A DNA stretch of 64,000 nucleotides from Kitasatospora sp. MAA19 (GTDB lineage Bacteria > Actinomycetota > Actinomycetes > Streptomycetales > Streptomycetaceae), in the NCBI RefSeq assembly GCF_029894125.1, contig NZ_JARXYZ010000035.1:1-64000 (forward strand). Direction: 5' to 3'. A program made the position numbers and the translations under genes. The notes beneath the pieces were generated by a model that worked only from the letters and a program-made list of their open reading frames with translations, was not told the DNA's origin and made no database searches. Of the stretch, positions 17,263 to 26,101 are shown piece by piece; within the stretch, counting starts at the first letter, position 1; each line of letters opens with the position of its first letter.

Positions 17263-17809
17263 AAAGCTCTGGAGCATCCTCAGCTCCCGCTCCAGGACCA
17301 CGGCCGCAAGCCACGCCCCGAGGCCGGTGATAACGATCGGCACCGGCTCTTCACCGCGATACCGCGGAACACTTCACCGCGCACCCGGCTCCCCCATTCA
17401 CCATCCCCGGTTGACGGCGGCCGTGACCAGGGACAAGACCCCCGACCACCCCGGTGAACAGCCACGCCGAGCCGCTGAAAACCAAACGCCGATCATCAAC
17501 CAAGGCCATCCCACGCCCCACAACACCAACAGGTCACACCCTGCGGTCCGACGACGGACAGATAGCCGGGGCCTGTTCGGCCCCGCGCGATTGGCGATCA
17601 GTTAGCCGGAGTTGTCCTCCGACCAGGCAGGTTCGTGTGCAGCTGAAGCAGGGTCGGCGAGGGTGGGTTGTGCAGGGTGGTACGGGGGCGGAGCAGGTGT
17701 TCCGTCTGCTTGCCGTAGCGGGAAGGCGGGTCTCGGGGGTGTGTGGCAGCCTGACTTCGACCGACTGGACAAGGGGCGGGGCCGCAGTCATCACAGGAGA
17801 GGAACTGGT
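17263..17809. other. Intergenic region with one hairpin
   Basis: No supported gene. CGGGGCC/GGCCCCG at 17567-17585 forms a 7-bp hairpin. The last 150 bases probably carry the promoter of the oxidoreductase gene at 17810. Confidence 0.45.
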
Positions 17810-18733
17810 ATGCGGGCCATCACCGTCCGGGACCGCGCCGCCGGCGTCGAAGGAATGTCCCTGACCGAGCTTCCCCACCCCCATCTCGCCGAGAACGACG
17901 TCATCGTGCGGGTGCACGCATCCGGGTTCACCCCCGGGGAGCTGGCGTGGCCGGGCACGTGGACCGACCGTGCCGGGCGGGACCGGACACCGAGCGTGCC
18001 TGGGCACGAGCTGTCGGGGGTGGTCTCGGAGCTGGGATACGGCACTACCGGCCTCACGCTGGGTCAGCGGGTGTTCGGGCTGACCGACTGGACCCGCGAC
18101 GGTTCACTGGCCGAGTACACCGCGGTGGAGGCCCGCAACCTGGCGCCGCTTCCGGCGGACATCGACCACACGGTGGCCGCCGCACTGCCCATCTCGGGGC
18201 TGACCGCATGGCAGGGCCTGTTCGACCACGGCCGGTTGGCCGCCGGGCAGACCGTCCTGATCCATGGGGCGGCGGGCGGGGTGGGGTCTATCGCGGTGCA
18301 GCTCGCGCGGGAGGCCGGGGCCCGGGTGGTCGGCACGGGCCGGGCCGCCGATCGGGAGACCGCGCTGGGCCTGGGCATAGATGCATTCGTGGACCTGCAG
18401 GCCGACCGGCTGGAGGACGTCGGCGAGGTCGACCTGGTCTTCGATGTGATCGGCGGCGAGATCCAGGAGCGGTCGGTTGCGCTGGTACGGGCCGGAGGCA
18501 CGCTGGTGACCATCGCCTCGCCGCCCCCGGTACAGCCCCGGAACGGCCGGGCGGTGTTCTTCGTCGTGGAATCCGACCGCGCCCGGCTGGCCGAATTAGC
18601 CCAGCGTGTCCGGGACGGCCGGCTCAGGCCGATCGTCGGCGAGGTCAGATCGCTGGAGGAAGCCCCCGTCACCTTCGGGCCCGGCCGACGTGCCCGGGGC
18701 AAGACCATCATCCGGGTCACCGACGGCCAGTAG
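17810..18733 (+). CDS. Zinc-independent NADP-dependent oxidoreductase (quinone reductase type, MDR)
   Basis: A 307-residue medium-chain reductase: N-terminal GroES-like barrel (VRVHASGFTPGELAW, VPGHELSGVVSELG), then a Rossmann fold with AAALPISGLTAWQGL, the nucleotide loop GAAGGVGSIAVQLA, ARVVGTGR and VIGG. The catalytic and structural zinc ligands of alcohol dehydrogenases are absent, so it belongs to the quinone-oxidoreductase subgroup. The ATG at 17810 has GGAGAGG 7 bases upstream. Substrate unknown. Confidence 0.85.
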   Translation: MRAITVRDRAAGVEGMSLTELPHPHLAENDVIVRVHASGFTPGELAWPGTWTDRAGRDRTPSVPGHELSGVVSELGYGTTGLTLGQRVFGLTDWTRDGSLAEYTAVEARNLAPLPADIDHTVAAALPISGLTAWQGLFDHGRLAAGQTVLIHGAAGGVGSIAVQLAREAGARVVGTGRAADRETALGLGIDAFVDLQADRLEDVGEVDLVFDVIGGEIQERSVALVRAGGTLVTIASPPPVQPRNGRAVFFVVESDRARLAELAQRVRDGRLRPIVGEVRSLEEAPVTFGPGRRARGKTIIRVTDGQ

Positions 18734-18828
18734 CCGACCACCACCCCACCCGCCACCCCAACAGGTCCAACCAAAGGTCCAGACAACACGGCACGAGAGG
18801 CCAAAGCACGCCCACCCAGTGCAACAGG

Positions 18829-19190
18829 TCACGCCTTCCGGTCCTTCGCCGGGCAGAGCCTCGCGTGGAGCACCCGCGCCTCCCACCACGGATCGTCCGG
18901 GGCGGAGACCAGCGCGGCCACCAGCTCCCGCTTCGTCGGCACCGGCAGCACCAGCGGGCCCAGCTCCTCCGCCTCCCGGTCGGCCGCGCACTGCGGACAC
19001 TCCAGCCGGTCCGGGCCAGCCTTCTCGTCGAGTTCCAGCGGTGAGCCCGCCTTCCCACCGATCGAGCCCCGACAGGTCCAGCACGGGCGCAGCGCCGCGT
19101 TGGACGTGCGGGCGGCCTGGCGCTGGTCGTCCGGGCGGGCCGGGGCCATCGTGGAGCGGTCCGCCTCGACCATCAGCAACCGTGCCCCGA
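18829..19190 (-). pseudogene. Chimeric remnant: replication-relaxation piece joined to zinc-ribbon protein
   Basis: The minus strand reads MVEADRSTMAPARP, like the VEVDRGTM block of replication-relaxation proteins. It passes without a stop into DDQRQAARTSNAALRPCWTC, then LECPQCAADREAEELGPLVL and VLHARLCPAKDRKA, the C-terminal half of the zinc-ribbon protein. Two CxxC pairs remain. The join looks like recombination between neighbouring modules. No start codon with an SD was found, so translation is doubtful. Confidence 0.5.
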
Positions 19191-19224
19191 AGCCGCGTCG
19201 AGGAAATCCCCGACAGCTGCGGCA

Positions 19225-19340
19225 AGGGCACGGTGAAGGTGAAGCTCGGGGTGTGGCTGTCCAACACCACGAGCCGGCGGGCCAAGCTCGCCGAGGCGCG
19301 GCTCGATCAGCTCGCGGAACTCGGACTCGACTGGCGCTGA
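19225..19340 (+). pseudogene. Helicase-associated (HA) domain remnant
   Basis: The frame encodes KLGVWLSNTTSRRAKLAEAR and ends LDQLAELGLDWR, the typical end of an HA repeat from telomere-type helicases. It matches the scrap at 24913-25029 (VGVWISNAKTSRAKL to LGIDWR). Confidence 0.6.
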
Positions 19341-19451
19341 TCCCGGCGGACAGCTCTGGAGTGCGAAGGGGCGAGGCCATCGGCCTCGCCCCTTCTGATC
19401 GCTGTTCTGCCTGCACGGGCTGGGTACCGTCGAGGGGCCGCTCGGGTTCGG

Positions 19452-19742
<291 letters not shown>

Positions 19743-19756
19743 CTACGTCCTTCAGG

Positions 19757-19772
19757 ATACCCCAGTGGGTAT
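19757..19772. promoter_or_regulatory. CstR-type operator upstream of cstR
   Basis: ATACCCCAGTGGGTAT, a G-tract palindrome typical of CsoR/CstR sites, 39 bases before the repressor start. It overlaps a possible -10 (TATCCT on the minus strand). Implies autoregulation. Confidence 0.75.
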
Positions 19773-19780
19773 ATGCGGGG

Positions 19781-20653
19781 TCAGTGGCGGGTGGCGGGTT
19801 CCGGGCTGGGCGCCATCGCCCCCTGTGCGGGTGGGTTTTCGGTGCGGTGGGCGCGTCTGCGCTGGAGCAGCGGCCAGGCTGCGATCGCGGGGACCGCGGC
19901 CAGGACGGCCGGGCCGGTCTGGCGGCTGAGGACGAACAGGCCCATGGCGACGACGAACCAGCCGAAGCCGGTGCGCAGGGCGTGCTGGGGTATGCGTCCG
20001 GCGTAGCGGCCGCCGATGAGGCTGCCGAGGACCGCGGCGGCGGTGACGGCGAGGGCCAGGTTCCAGTCGAGGTGGGCGCCGGAGATGTGTCCGGCCAGTC
20101 CGGCGAAGGAGTTCATGGCGATGACCAGGAGGGACGTACCCACCGCGATGCCCATGGGCAGGCCGGCCAGCAGGGCCAGCGCGGGCACGATGAGGAAGCC
20201 GCCGCCGGCGCCGAGGATGCCGGTGCCCGCGCCCACGACGAGGCCCTGCAGGAGCAGCCGGTGGAGCGGGAGTTCGCGGTGCGCCTGCGCCGGGGTCTTG
20301 CGGGGGCGGCGGAGCATCGCGGCCGCGGTGGCGAGCATCATGAGGGCGAAGGCGATCAGCAGGACGGTGTCGGGGATGTACGTGGCGGCTCGTCCGCCGG
20401 CGTAGGCGCCGATCATGCCCGCCAGGCCGAACAGGGTTCCGGTGCGCCAGCGCACCCGGCCGGCGCGGGCGTGGGAGATCAGGCCGGCGATGCTGGTGAC
20501 GCCGACGACGAACAGGGAGGTGGTGATGGCCTGCTTGGTGTCCTGGCCGGCCAGGTAGACCAGGATCGGGACGGTGAGCATGGATCCGCCGCCGCCCAGG
20601 ATTCCGAGGAGGACTCCGATCAGCAGCGAGGCCGCGATGTCGAGGGTGATCAC
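19781..20653 (-). CDS. TauE/SafE-family sulfite/organosulfur exporter
   Basis: A 290-residue membrane protein with about eight hydrophobic segments. It carries the TauE/SafE (DUF81) glycine-rich repeats twice: LLGILGGGGSMLTVPILVYL near the N-terminus and GTGILGAGGGFLIVPALALL in the second half. This family exports sulfite, sulfolactate or thiosulfate-like anions, which fits export of the dioxygenase product made next door. The GTG start overlaps the TGA of the upstream rhodanese by 4 bases, so the two are translationally coupled. Confidence 0.85.
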   Translation of the reverse strand: MITLDIAASLLIGVLLGILGGGGSMLTVPILVYLAGQDTKQAITTSLFVVGVTSIAGLISHARAGRVRWRTGTLFGLAGMIGAYAGGRAATYIPDTVLLIAFALMMLATAAAMLRRPRKTPAQAHRELPLHRLLLQGLVVGAGTGILGAGGGFLIVPALALLAGLPMGIAVGTSLLVIAMNSFAGLAGHISGAHLDWNLALAVTAAAVLGSLIGGRYAGRIPQHALRTGFGWFVVAMGLFVLSRQTGPAVLAAVPAIAAWPLLQRRRAHRTENPPAQGAMAPSPEPATRH

Positions 20654-21234
20654 GGACGGCTCCTGAGTGCGGCGATCACCGAGTTGATGTCGGTGCGCGG
20701 GCCGCGGTTGTAGGGGAGCTTGGCGAGCAGCATGCCCATCGCGCAGGTGTTGGTGACGGCGGCGAAGGTGAGGCCGGCTCCGACGGCGGTGCCGATCAGG
20801 TGCAGGCCGGGTATCGCGAGGCCGGCCAGTCCGGAGACGAGCACGATCGAACCGGCGATCAGCCTCACCTGGCGTTCCAGTTCCCAGCGAGCCGCCCTGC
20901 GGGTCACCGGGCCCTTGGCTGCCTCCCAGGCGGCCATGCCGCCCTGAAGGACGCGCAGGTTGGGCAGCCCGGCGTCGGAGAGGGCCTGCTCGGCCTGGGC
21001 GGCGCGGGCGCCGGAACGGCAGATCAGGACGGTGTCCTCGTCGAGGTGGTGGAGCAGTTCGGCGCGGTACTCGCGCAGCGTGTCCAGGGGCGCGTTGTAG
21101 GCGCCGGGGATGTGGACGGTGTGGAACTCGCCGGGGGTGCGCACGTCCAGTAGGCGCGGGCCGCTGCCGTCCTTGGTGAGTTCCCTCAGGGCCGAGGTGT
21201 CGATTGCGGCGGGGGTGCGGGTGGGGGTGGTCAT
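20650..21234 (-). CDS. Rhodanese with C-terminal membrane domain
   Basis: A 194-residue protein: rhodanese domain (LLDVRTPGEFHTVHIPGAYN, catalytic Cys in LICRSGARA, LQGGMAAWEAA), then a two-helix membrane segment (IAGSIVLVSGLAGLAIPG and HLIGTAVGAGLTFAAVTN), the DUF2892-type anchor often fused to rhodaneses. It probably transfers sulfane sulfur at the inner face of the membrane. It precedes and overlaps the exporter and has its own CstR-type operator 36 bases upstream of the ATG. Confidence 0.85.
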   Translation of the reverse strand: MTTPTRTPAAIDTSALRELTKDGSGPRLLDVRTPGEFHTVHIPGAYNAPLDTLREYRAELLHHLDEDTVLICRSGARAAQAEQALSDAGLPNLRVLQGGMAAWEAAKGPVTRRAARWELERQVRLIAGSIVLVSGLAGLAIPGLHLIGTAVGAGLTFAAVTNTCAMGMLLAKLPYNRGPRTDINSVIAALRSRP

Positions 21235-21269
21235 GGGGTCTCCGATGTCGGTTCCACCGGGCGGGCGAA

Positions 21270-21285
21270 ATACCTACCCGGGTAT
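21270..21285. promoter_or_regulatory. CstR-type operator upstream of the rhodanese-exporter pair
   Basis: ATACCTACCCGGGTAT, same palindrome class as the site upstream of cstR, 36 bases before the rhodanese start. Confidence 0.7.
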
Positions 21286-21452
21286 ATGTCGGGGTGTGGC
21301 TGGGCGCGGGTGTCCGGCAGGGCGGTGGGGGGTGGTCTCGCGTCGGACACCGTTGGTTCGGGGGCCGGGATGTGGCTTGGGGGCCGGGGCCGGCGCGGAG
21401 GGCTGGCGACGGTCGGCCTCCACGCCGGGTCCCGGCGTCTGGGGGGGGTCGG

Positions 21453-22838
21453 TCAGGCGGTGGTGGGTTCGGCGAGCAGGGCCCAGGCACCGTAGCCGCC
21501 GAGGATGTCGGAGACGTCCTCGAAACCGTGGTGGCGCAGCAGGCTGGCGGCGATGGAGGAGCGGTGTCCGCCGGCACAGTGCAGGACCAGTGGGCGGTCG
21601 GTGGGGATCTCGTCCAGGCGGTGGGGCAGTTCGCCCAGCGCGATGTGGAGTGAGCCCTCGATGTGGCCGCCGGCGCGTTCGGAGCAGTTGCGGACGTCCA
21701 GGACGACCGGGGGCTGGTCCCCGGCGAGGGCGGTGCGCAGTTGGTCGGCGGTCAGGCGGCTGGCCGGGGTGACCTGGTCGGGCATGGCGGCGAGGGCGTC
21801 GTCGGGGCCCAGCAGGTAGCCAGCGTGGTGGTCGAAGCCGATGCGGGCGAGGCGGGTGGCGATCTCCTCCTCGCGGTTCTGGGGTGCGATGACCAGGATG
21901 CGGCTGTCGGGGGCCAGGACGGTGCCGGCCTGTTCGGCGAAGCGGCCGTCGGCGGGGATGTTGATCGCACCGCGCAGGTGGCCGGTGCCGAACTCCTGCG
22001 GGCTGCGGGTGTCCACCACGACCGCTCCGGTGGCGTGTTCGGTGCGGAACTCCCCCAGTGACAGTGACCGGGGCGCGACGGTGGGGTCGAACAGGTCGCG
22101 TTCCTGGCGGTTGAGGGTGGCGTCGTAGGCGAAGTAGCCGGGTGCGGTGGACTGTCCGGCGGTGACGATGGCGACGAACTCGTCCTCGCTCATCGGCCGG
22201 CAGGCGTAGTTGGTCGCGCGCTGGGCGCCGATGGTGGACTGCTTCTCGGTGGAGAGGTTCTTGCCGCAGGCCGAGCCCGCGCCGTGGGCGGGGAAGACCC
22301 GCACCTCGTCGGGCAGGCCCATCAGCTTGTGCTGCACGCTGCGGTAGAGCATCCGGCCGAGTTCCTCGGCGGTGACGCCCGCCGAGGCGAGCAGGTCGGG
22401 GCGGCCGACGTCGCCGATGAACAGCGCGTCTCCGGTCAGCACTCCGTAGGGGACCTCGTCGGCTGCGCGTTCGTAGACCAGGACGCTGATCGACTCCGGG
22501 GTGTGGCCGGGGGTCTCCATGATCTGCAGGGTCACCTCGCCGAGGCTGATCCGCTCGCCGTCGGCGAGGTGGCGGATCGCGTACTCGGTCTCGGCCCGCT
22601 GCCCGTAGCCGATCCACGCGCCGGTGCGGGCGGCCATCTCCAGGTGACCGGCGACGAAGTCGGCGTGGAAGTGGGTGTTGATGACCGCCTCGACGGTGAA
22701 GCCGTACGCCTGGGCGTCGGCCATGTACTCGGAGATGTCCCGGCGTGGGTCGACGACCACCGCCTTGCCGGTGGACTCGTCGGCGATCATGTACGACGCC
22801 TGGGAGAGGCAGTCGAGGTAGTACTGGGCGAAGAACAC
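21453..22838 (-). CDS. cstB: CstB-like persulfide dioxygenase-rhodanese fusion
   Basis: A 461-residue multidomain enzyme. Residues about 1-240 are a metallo-beta-lactamase-fold persulfide dioxygenase (INTHFHADFVAGH, METPGHTPES, LTGDALFIGDVGRPDL, FPAHGAGSACG). A rhodanese-like domain without catalytic Cys follows (VVVDTRSPQEF, then VIAPQNREEE). Last comes an active rhodanese (VVLDVRNCSE, Cys in VLHCAGGHRSS). This PDO / pseudorhodanese / rhodanese order is that of CstB, which oxidises low-molecular-weight persulfides to thiosulfate. I prefer the GTG at 22838 (GGAAGG 9 bases upstream) over a TTG at 22847. An operator lies 42 bases upstream. Confidence 0.9.
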   Translation of the reverse strand: MFFAQYYLDCLSQASYMIADESTGKAVVVDPRRDISEYMADAQAYGFTVEAVINTHFHADFVAGHLEMAARTGAWIGYGQRAETEYAIRHLADGERISLGEVTLQIMETPGHTPESISVLVYERAADEVPYGVLTGDALFIGDVGRPDLLASAGVTAEELGRMLYRSVQHKLMGLPDEVRVFPAHGAGSACGKNLSTEKQSTIGAQRATNYACRPMSEDEFVAIVTAGQSTAPGYFAYDATLNRQERDLFDPTVAPRSLSLGEFRTEHATGAVVVDTRSPQEFGTGHLRGAINIPADGRFAEQAGTVLAPDSRILVIAPQNREEEIATRLARIGFDHHAGYLLGPDDALAAMPDQVTPASRLTADQLRTALAGDQPPVVLDVRNCSERAGGHIEGSLHIALGELPHRLDEIPTDRPLVLHCAGGHRSSIAASLLRHHGFEDVSDILGGYGAWALLAEPTTA

Positions 22839-22879
22839 GGGGAACAACCTTCCGATCGGGGGCCCACACCGGACTTGAT

Positions 22880-22895
22880 ATACCCGGTGGGGTAT
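22880..22895. promoter_or_regulatory. CstR-type operator upstream of cstB
   Basis: ATACCCGGTGGGGTAT palindrome between cstB and the broken rhodanese gene. Confidence 0.75.
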
Positions 22896-22975
22896 AGAAA
22901 TGAGTAGGCGAGGCGGGCCGCGGCTTCAGGTGTGCGAGGAGCGAAAGAAGGTGCGCCGGGCGGCGCGGGGCCAAG

Positions 22976-23285
22976 TCAGTGCGGATGCGAGCCGGCGACG
23001 AGAGGGTGCCCGGCGCGGGCCCAGCCACGGGTGCCGCCGGCGACCGACCGGGCGTCGACGCCGCGGACACGCATCCAGTCGGCGGCGACCAGGCTGCGGT
23101 TGCCGCTCGCGCAGATCACGTACACCGGCCGGGGCGCCGGACCAGGTGGGCAGCTTCGCGAGCGGGACGGGCAGCGCGCCGGGCACGTGTCCCGCGTGGT
23201 ACTCGTCCGGCTCGCGCACGTCCAGGACGAGGCCGCCATCGGCCCAGGCCGCGGCGAAGGTGTCGAGGTCGATCTCACGGGTCAC
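22976..23285 (-). pseudogene. Rhodanese gene with a frameshift
   Basis: From a GTG at 23285 (GAAGGA upstream) the frame encodes LVLDVREPDEYHAGHVPGAL and PVPLAKLPTW. After a shift near 23135 the domain continues one frame over as VYVICASGNRSLVAADWMR, with the catalytic Cys in CASGNRS, and ends GTRGWARAGHPLVAG. Joined, this is a complete single-domain rhodanese of about 103 residues. The shift lies in a run of C and G, so a sequencing error is possible. If real, the gene is broken although its promoter and operators are intact. Confidence 0.7.
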
Positions 23286-23298
23286 GTCAGTCCTTCAT

Positions 23299-23436
23299 AT
23301 ACCCCCAGGGGCATCTTGGCTTCGAACGTAACTCCACCGCAACACCCCCGTCAAATACCCACCGGGGTATCTTGGCGGAGGCGTGACGGCGCACACCCCC
23401 GGCGGGCCTTTAACTCGACTGTACCCCTAGGGGTAT
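23299..23436 (-). promoter_or_regulatory. Promoter with three tandem CstR-type operators
   Basis: Three palindromes fall in 138 bases: ATACCCCCAGGGGCAT (23299), ATACCCACCGGGGTAT (23355) and GTACCCCTAGGGGTAT (23421), each followed on the plus strand by CTT(T)GG. On the minus strand a promoter TTGACG (23349-23354), 18-bp spacer, TACGTT (23325-23330) fits between the first two. One operator touches the -35 and another lies between the -10 and the start codon of the rhodanese. It is the most heavily controlled promoter of the island. Confidence 0.65.
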
Positions 23437-23696
23437 CTTTGGATTCGGTGGCTGCACCCGCGTCCCGAAGCCCCGGCACCGCGCCTTCGCGCACATGCCC
23501 GGCCTCAACGTGCGGGCAAGGCCGACACGGCCGGCCGGGCCGCCGGTCGCCCGGCCAGCGCCCGGGCGGCCCCCTCCCGGCGAAGCAGTGGGACCCCGCG
23601 AGCGGGCAGTACGCGGCACCTCGGCATGATCTGGTTCGTATCCGACGCCTCCGACCTGCCGAAAGACCTCACCGAACGCATCCTGGCGACGTTCCT

Positions 23697-23942
23697 CTAC
23701 GCCGGCATCGGCGTCACCGGCACCCCGCTGTCGTCCAGGAGGGCCGCGAGCAGGCGGACCGCCCGCTGGGTGGTCTTGTCCGGGACGAACCGGTAGTCCA
23801 TGCACAGCGGGCCGTCGGTGTACCGCTCCAGCAGCGCCAGGAGCCGTGTCTGGACGGTGCGCAGGTACACCACCGAGGCAGTTGCCCCGGCTACCGGCGG
23901 CGTGGGCCTGGCAGGCGCTGCGGTCCTCTTCGTCGTCGTCAT
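23697..23942 (-). CDS. Small hypothetical protein (81 aa)
   Basis: Begins MTTTKRTAAPARPTPP, then a helical domain (YLRTVQTRLLALLERYTDGP, TQRAVRLLAALLDDSG). The start and about 110 upstream bases are repeated at 32857-32970, ahead of another MTTTK start, so the promoter/leader is a duplicated module. Unknown function. The 260 bases between this gene and the sulfur operators (23437-23696) contain only a possible HA-helicase scrap (LGMIWFVSDAS near 23628) and no gene. Confidence 0.5.
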   Translation of the reverse strand: MTTTKRTAAPARPTPPVAGATASVVYLRTVQTRLLALLERYTDGPLCMDYRFVPDKTTQRAVRLLAALLDDSGVPVTPMPA

Positions 23943-23995
23943 GGCGCCACCCTGGCCGGGGCCGGCTGTGGACAGCGGCGCTGTCGACAGAACAA

Positions 23996-24029
23996 CGCGG
24001 CCCAGCCGGAGGTCACCGGCTGAGCCGCG
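23996..24029. terminator. Hairpin within the duplicated leader
   Basis: CGCGGCCCAGCCGG and CCGGCTGAGCCGCG form a stem interrupted by one mismatch. The paralogous hairpin lies at 32913-32949. It probably terminates the fragment gene at 24071-24234 or acts in the leader of the 81-aa gene. Confidence 0.5.
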
Positions 24030-24070
24030 CGCAGCGGAAGGGCAGCAGGCCCTGGGGCCCGGGCGGTCCG

Positions 24071-24234
24071 TCAGAACTGAGTGCGGCGCACCCTGGGATG
24101 GACGGGCGGGGCCTGATCGGTGCCGCGCAGTGCGAGGGCCGCGGTACGGATGCGCTCCAGCCAGCTCATGACCTGGCGCAGCGTGGCAGGGTCGAGGTCG
24201 CGGGTGAGGTCGCGGACGGCCTGGTGGCCGAGCT
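24071..24234 (-). pseudogene. C-terminal fragment of an unknown accessory gene
   Basis: The minus strand reads LGHQAVRDLTRDLDPATLRQ, then VMSWLERIRTAALALRGTDQ and ends RRTQF. It is strongly helical with good codon use but has no start; its 5' side is cut at the secreted-protein gene at 24246. A similar DPATLRRLGVV phrase occurs at 26925-27245. Confidence 0.4.
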
Positions 24235-24245
24235 ACGGCCCGGCA

Positions 24246-24785
24246 TCAGGGGCCGACCCGGTCGTAGCGGAGCGCGGTGAAGCCAACGCCGTCGGAGTAG
24301 ACCTGTGCGACGGTGGCCGCCCCGACGGCGTTGGTCTCCTGTGCCTGCAGCCGGATCGTTGTCGGCCCACTGACCCTGATCAGCTCGCTGATCGGCGCGG
24401 TCTGGTTGCCGCCCGCCTGGGCGGTGCCCGGGTTCCCGTCGATGATCTGGTAGACGAGCCGCTCGCTCTCCGGTACCTCGGCGGCGGCCGTGACGTTCCA
24501 CAGCCGCGCGCTCATGTAGACGTTGAGCGACGGATTGCCCGCGAGGCGTCCGCGGACATCCGCGTCGAGCTCATACGTGCCGGCCTGGGGAAGCGTGACC
24601 TCCAACGGCGTGTCGGTCCACCTGCCGGGCGGCAGGTCAACGATCGTGTGCAGCTTCGCGATCCCGCTGACCGCAGCCGGTGCGGCCGGGGCCGCCTTCG
24701 CGTTGCTCTGCGCAGCTGCCGCGGTCGTGGCGCCCACGAGCAGCAGTGCCGCGATGCCGATGAGGCCGGTACGCAGCGTTGACAT
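24246..24785 (-). CDS. Secreted hypothetical protein (179 aa)
   Basis: MSTLRTGLIGIAALLLVGAT followed by an AAAA-Q cleavage region is a clear Sec signal. The mature part is beta-rich (PPGRWTDTPLEVTLPQAGTY, NPSLNVYMSARLWNVTAA, TIRLQAQETNAVGAATVAQV), resembling a jelly-roll or Ig-like fold. GGGAGGAACC precedes the ATG. I do not recognise a named family. Confidence 0.75.
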   Translation of the reverse strand: MSTLRTGLIGIAALLLVGATTAAAAQSNAKAAPAAPAAVSGIAKLHTIVDLPPGRWTDTPLEVTLPQAGTYELDADVRGRLAGNPSLNVYMSARLWNVTAAAEVPESERLVYQIIDGNPGTAQAGGNQTAPISELIRVSGPTTIRLQAQETNAVGAATVAQVYSDGVGFTALRYDRVGP

Positions 24786-24912
24786 GGTTCCTCCCGAACG
24801 AAGGCGATGGGATATGCCTCTGACAAGGTAGGAATCGCCCACTTCAGGGCCTATCGCCCGAACGGGTGAGGACCGCTCGCGTACCAAGCACCTGTGAGCG
24901 GGCGTACGCCTG

Positions 24913-25029
24913 CTCACAGCGGACAGCCGCTGGGTGGGCGTGTGGATCTCCAACGCCAAGACCAGCCGGGCCAAGCTCAGCGGGGAGCGGCTCGACCAGC
25001 TCGCCGCACTCGGGATCGACTGGCGCTGA
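24913..25029 (+). pseudogene. Helicase-associated (HA) domain remnant
   Basis: Encodes VGVWISNAKTSRAKLSGERL and ends AALGIDWR, the tail of an HA repeat as in telomere-type helicases. No helicase core nearby. The related scrap at 19225-19340 ends the same way. Confidence 0.6.
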
Positions 25030-25058
25030 CCCCCGGGCGGGAGCAGTCGACCTCCACC

Positions 25059-25981
25059 ATGAGCACCGGCACGCCGATCTCCGCCGCCTGCCACACGCCG
25101 TCCGGGCGCACCTTCCGCCGGGCCGCCCGGGAGCGGGAACTCCTGGAGACCGACCACGACGTCCTGGTGACGCTCCACCGCTTCACCCTGGCGACCGCCG
25201 AGCAGCTCCACCAGCTGCACGGCGGCGCCGCCGGAATCAAGCAGACCCAGAAGCGGCTGACCCGGCTCCAGGCCGAGGGCCTGGCGGAGCTCGTGACCCT
25301 GCCGCAGGCCGGGCGCGCGAAGGCCTGGCACCTCACCGCGGCCGGCTCCGCCGTCACCGCCACCTTCCCCGAAGCCCTGCGCCCGACCGCGCCGGTGCCC
25401 GGCTCGGAGAACCCGGCGGTGCAGCACGGGCGCGAGCACCTGCTCGACATCGGCCGGATCCACGCCGCCTTCGTCACCGACGCCCGCACCCGCGGCGAGG
25501 CCTGCGGCCCACTCGACCTCGTCCCCGCCCCCGAGCTGCCCACCGGCGCCGAGGTGTACCGGCCCGCCGCCCACCTCGCGTACACCGCCGGCACCGGCGA
25601 CGAGCGGCACCGCCAGCGGGCGTTCATCGAGCGCCACCGCCCCGGCGTCGGCGACGAGCAGACCGCCGCGCAGCTGGCGGCCTGCGCCCGGGTGTGGGAG
25701 CAGGACGGCGAGGGCGGAGCGGGGCGGGCATGGGAGCGGCGTGGCGCTCCTTCCCGCGGCTGCTGGTGGTCCTGGTCGGCACCGGCGCGGCCCAGGTGCG
25801 CCCGGTGATGGCGGACCTGCGGCTGGCCGCCGAGGAGAACCCGGCCGTCGCCGAGCTGCTCGCCACCGTCCCGGCCGGCGCTGCCCGGATCGAGGACCTG
25901 GTCCAGCGCGGACCGTCCGCGCCCATCTGGCACTCGCTCGGCGCCCGGGGCGGGCGGGCGTGCGGGTGGACGGAGCCGTAG
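25059..25981 (+). pseudogene. Replication-relaxation family gene with a frameshift
   Basis: From the ATG at 25059 the frame encodes the winged-helix half (VTLHRFTLATAEQLHQLHGG, TRLQAEGLAELVTLPQAGRA) and the middle (IGRIHAAFVTDARTRGEACG, AFIERHRPGVGDEQTAAQLA). Near 25720 the reading passes to another frame, which supplies WRSFPRLLVVLVGTG and the C-terminus (IEDLVQRGPSAPIWHSLG). One indel restores a product of about 307 residues colinear with the intact copy at 6003-6959. It is broken as sequenced, or carries an assembly error in a G-rich run. Confidence 0.75.
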
Positions 25982-26101
25982 GAGGGCGGGGGGCAGGAAC
26001 GGCGAAGGGGCGGCCCGAGCGCGGGCCACCCCGACACAGTGCTACCAACGACTACGAGAGCCGTTGGCCTGGACGCACCCGCCGATCGCAGCGCCAGGAG
26101 A

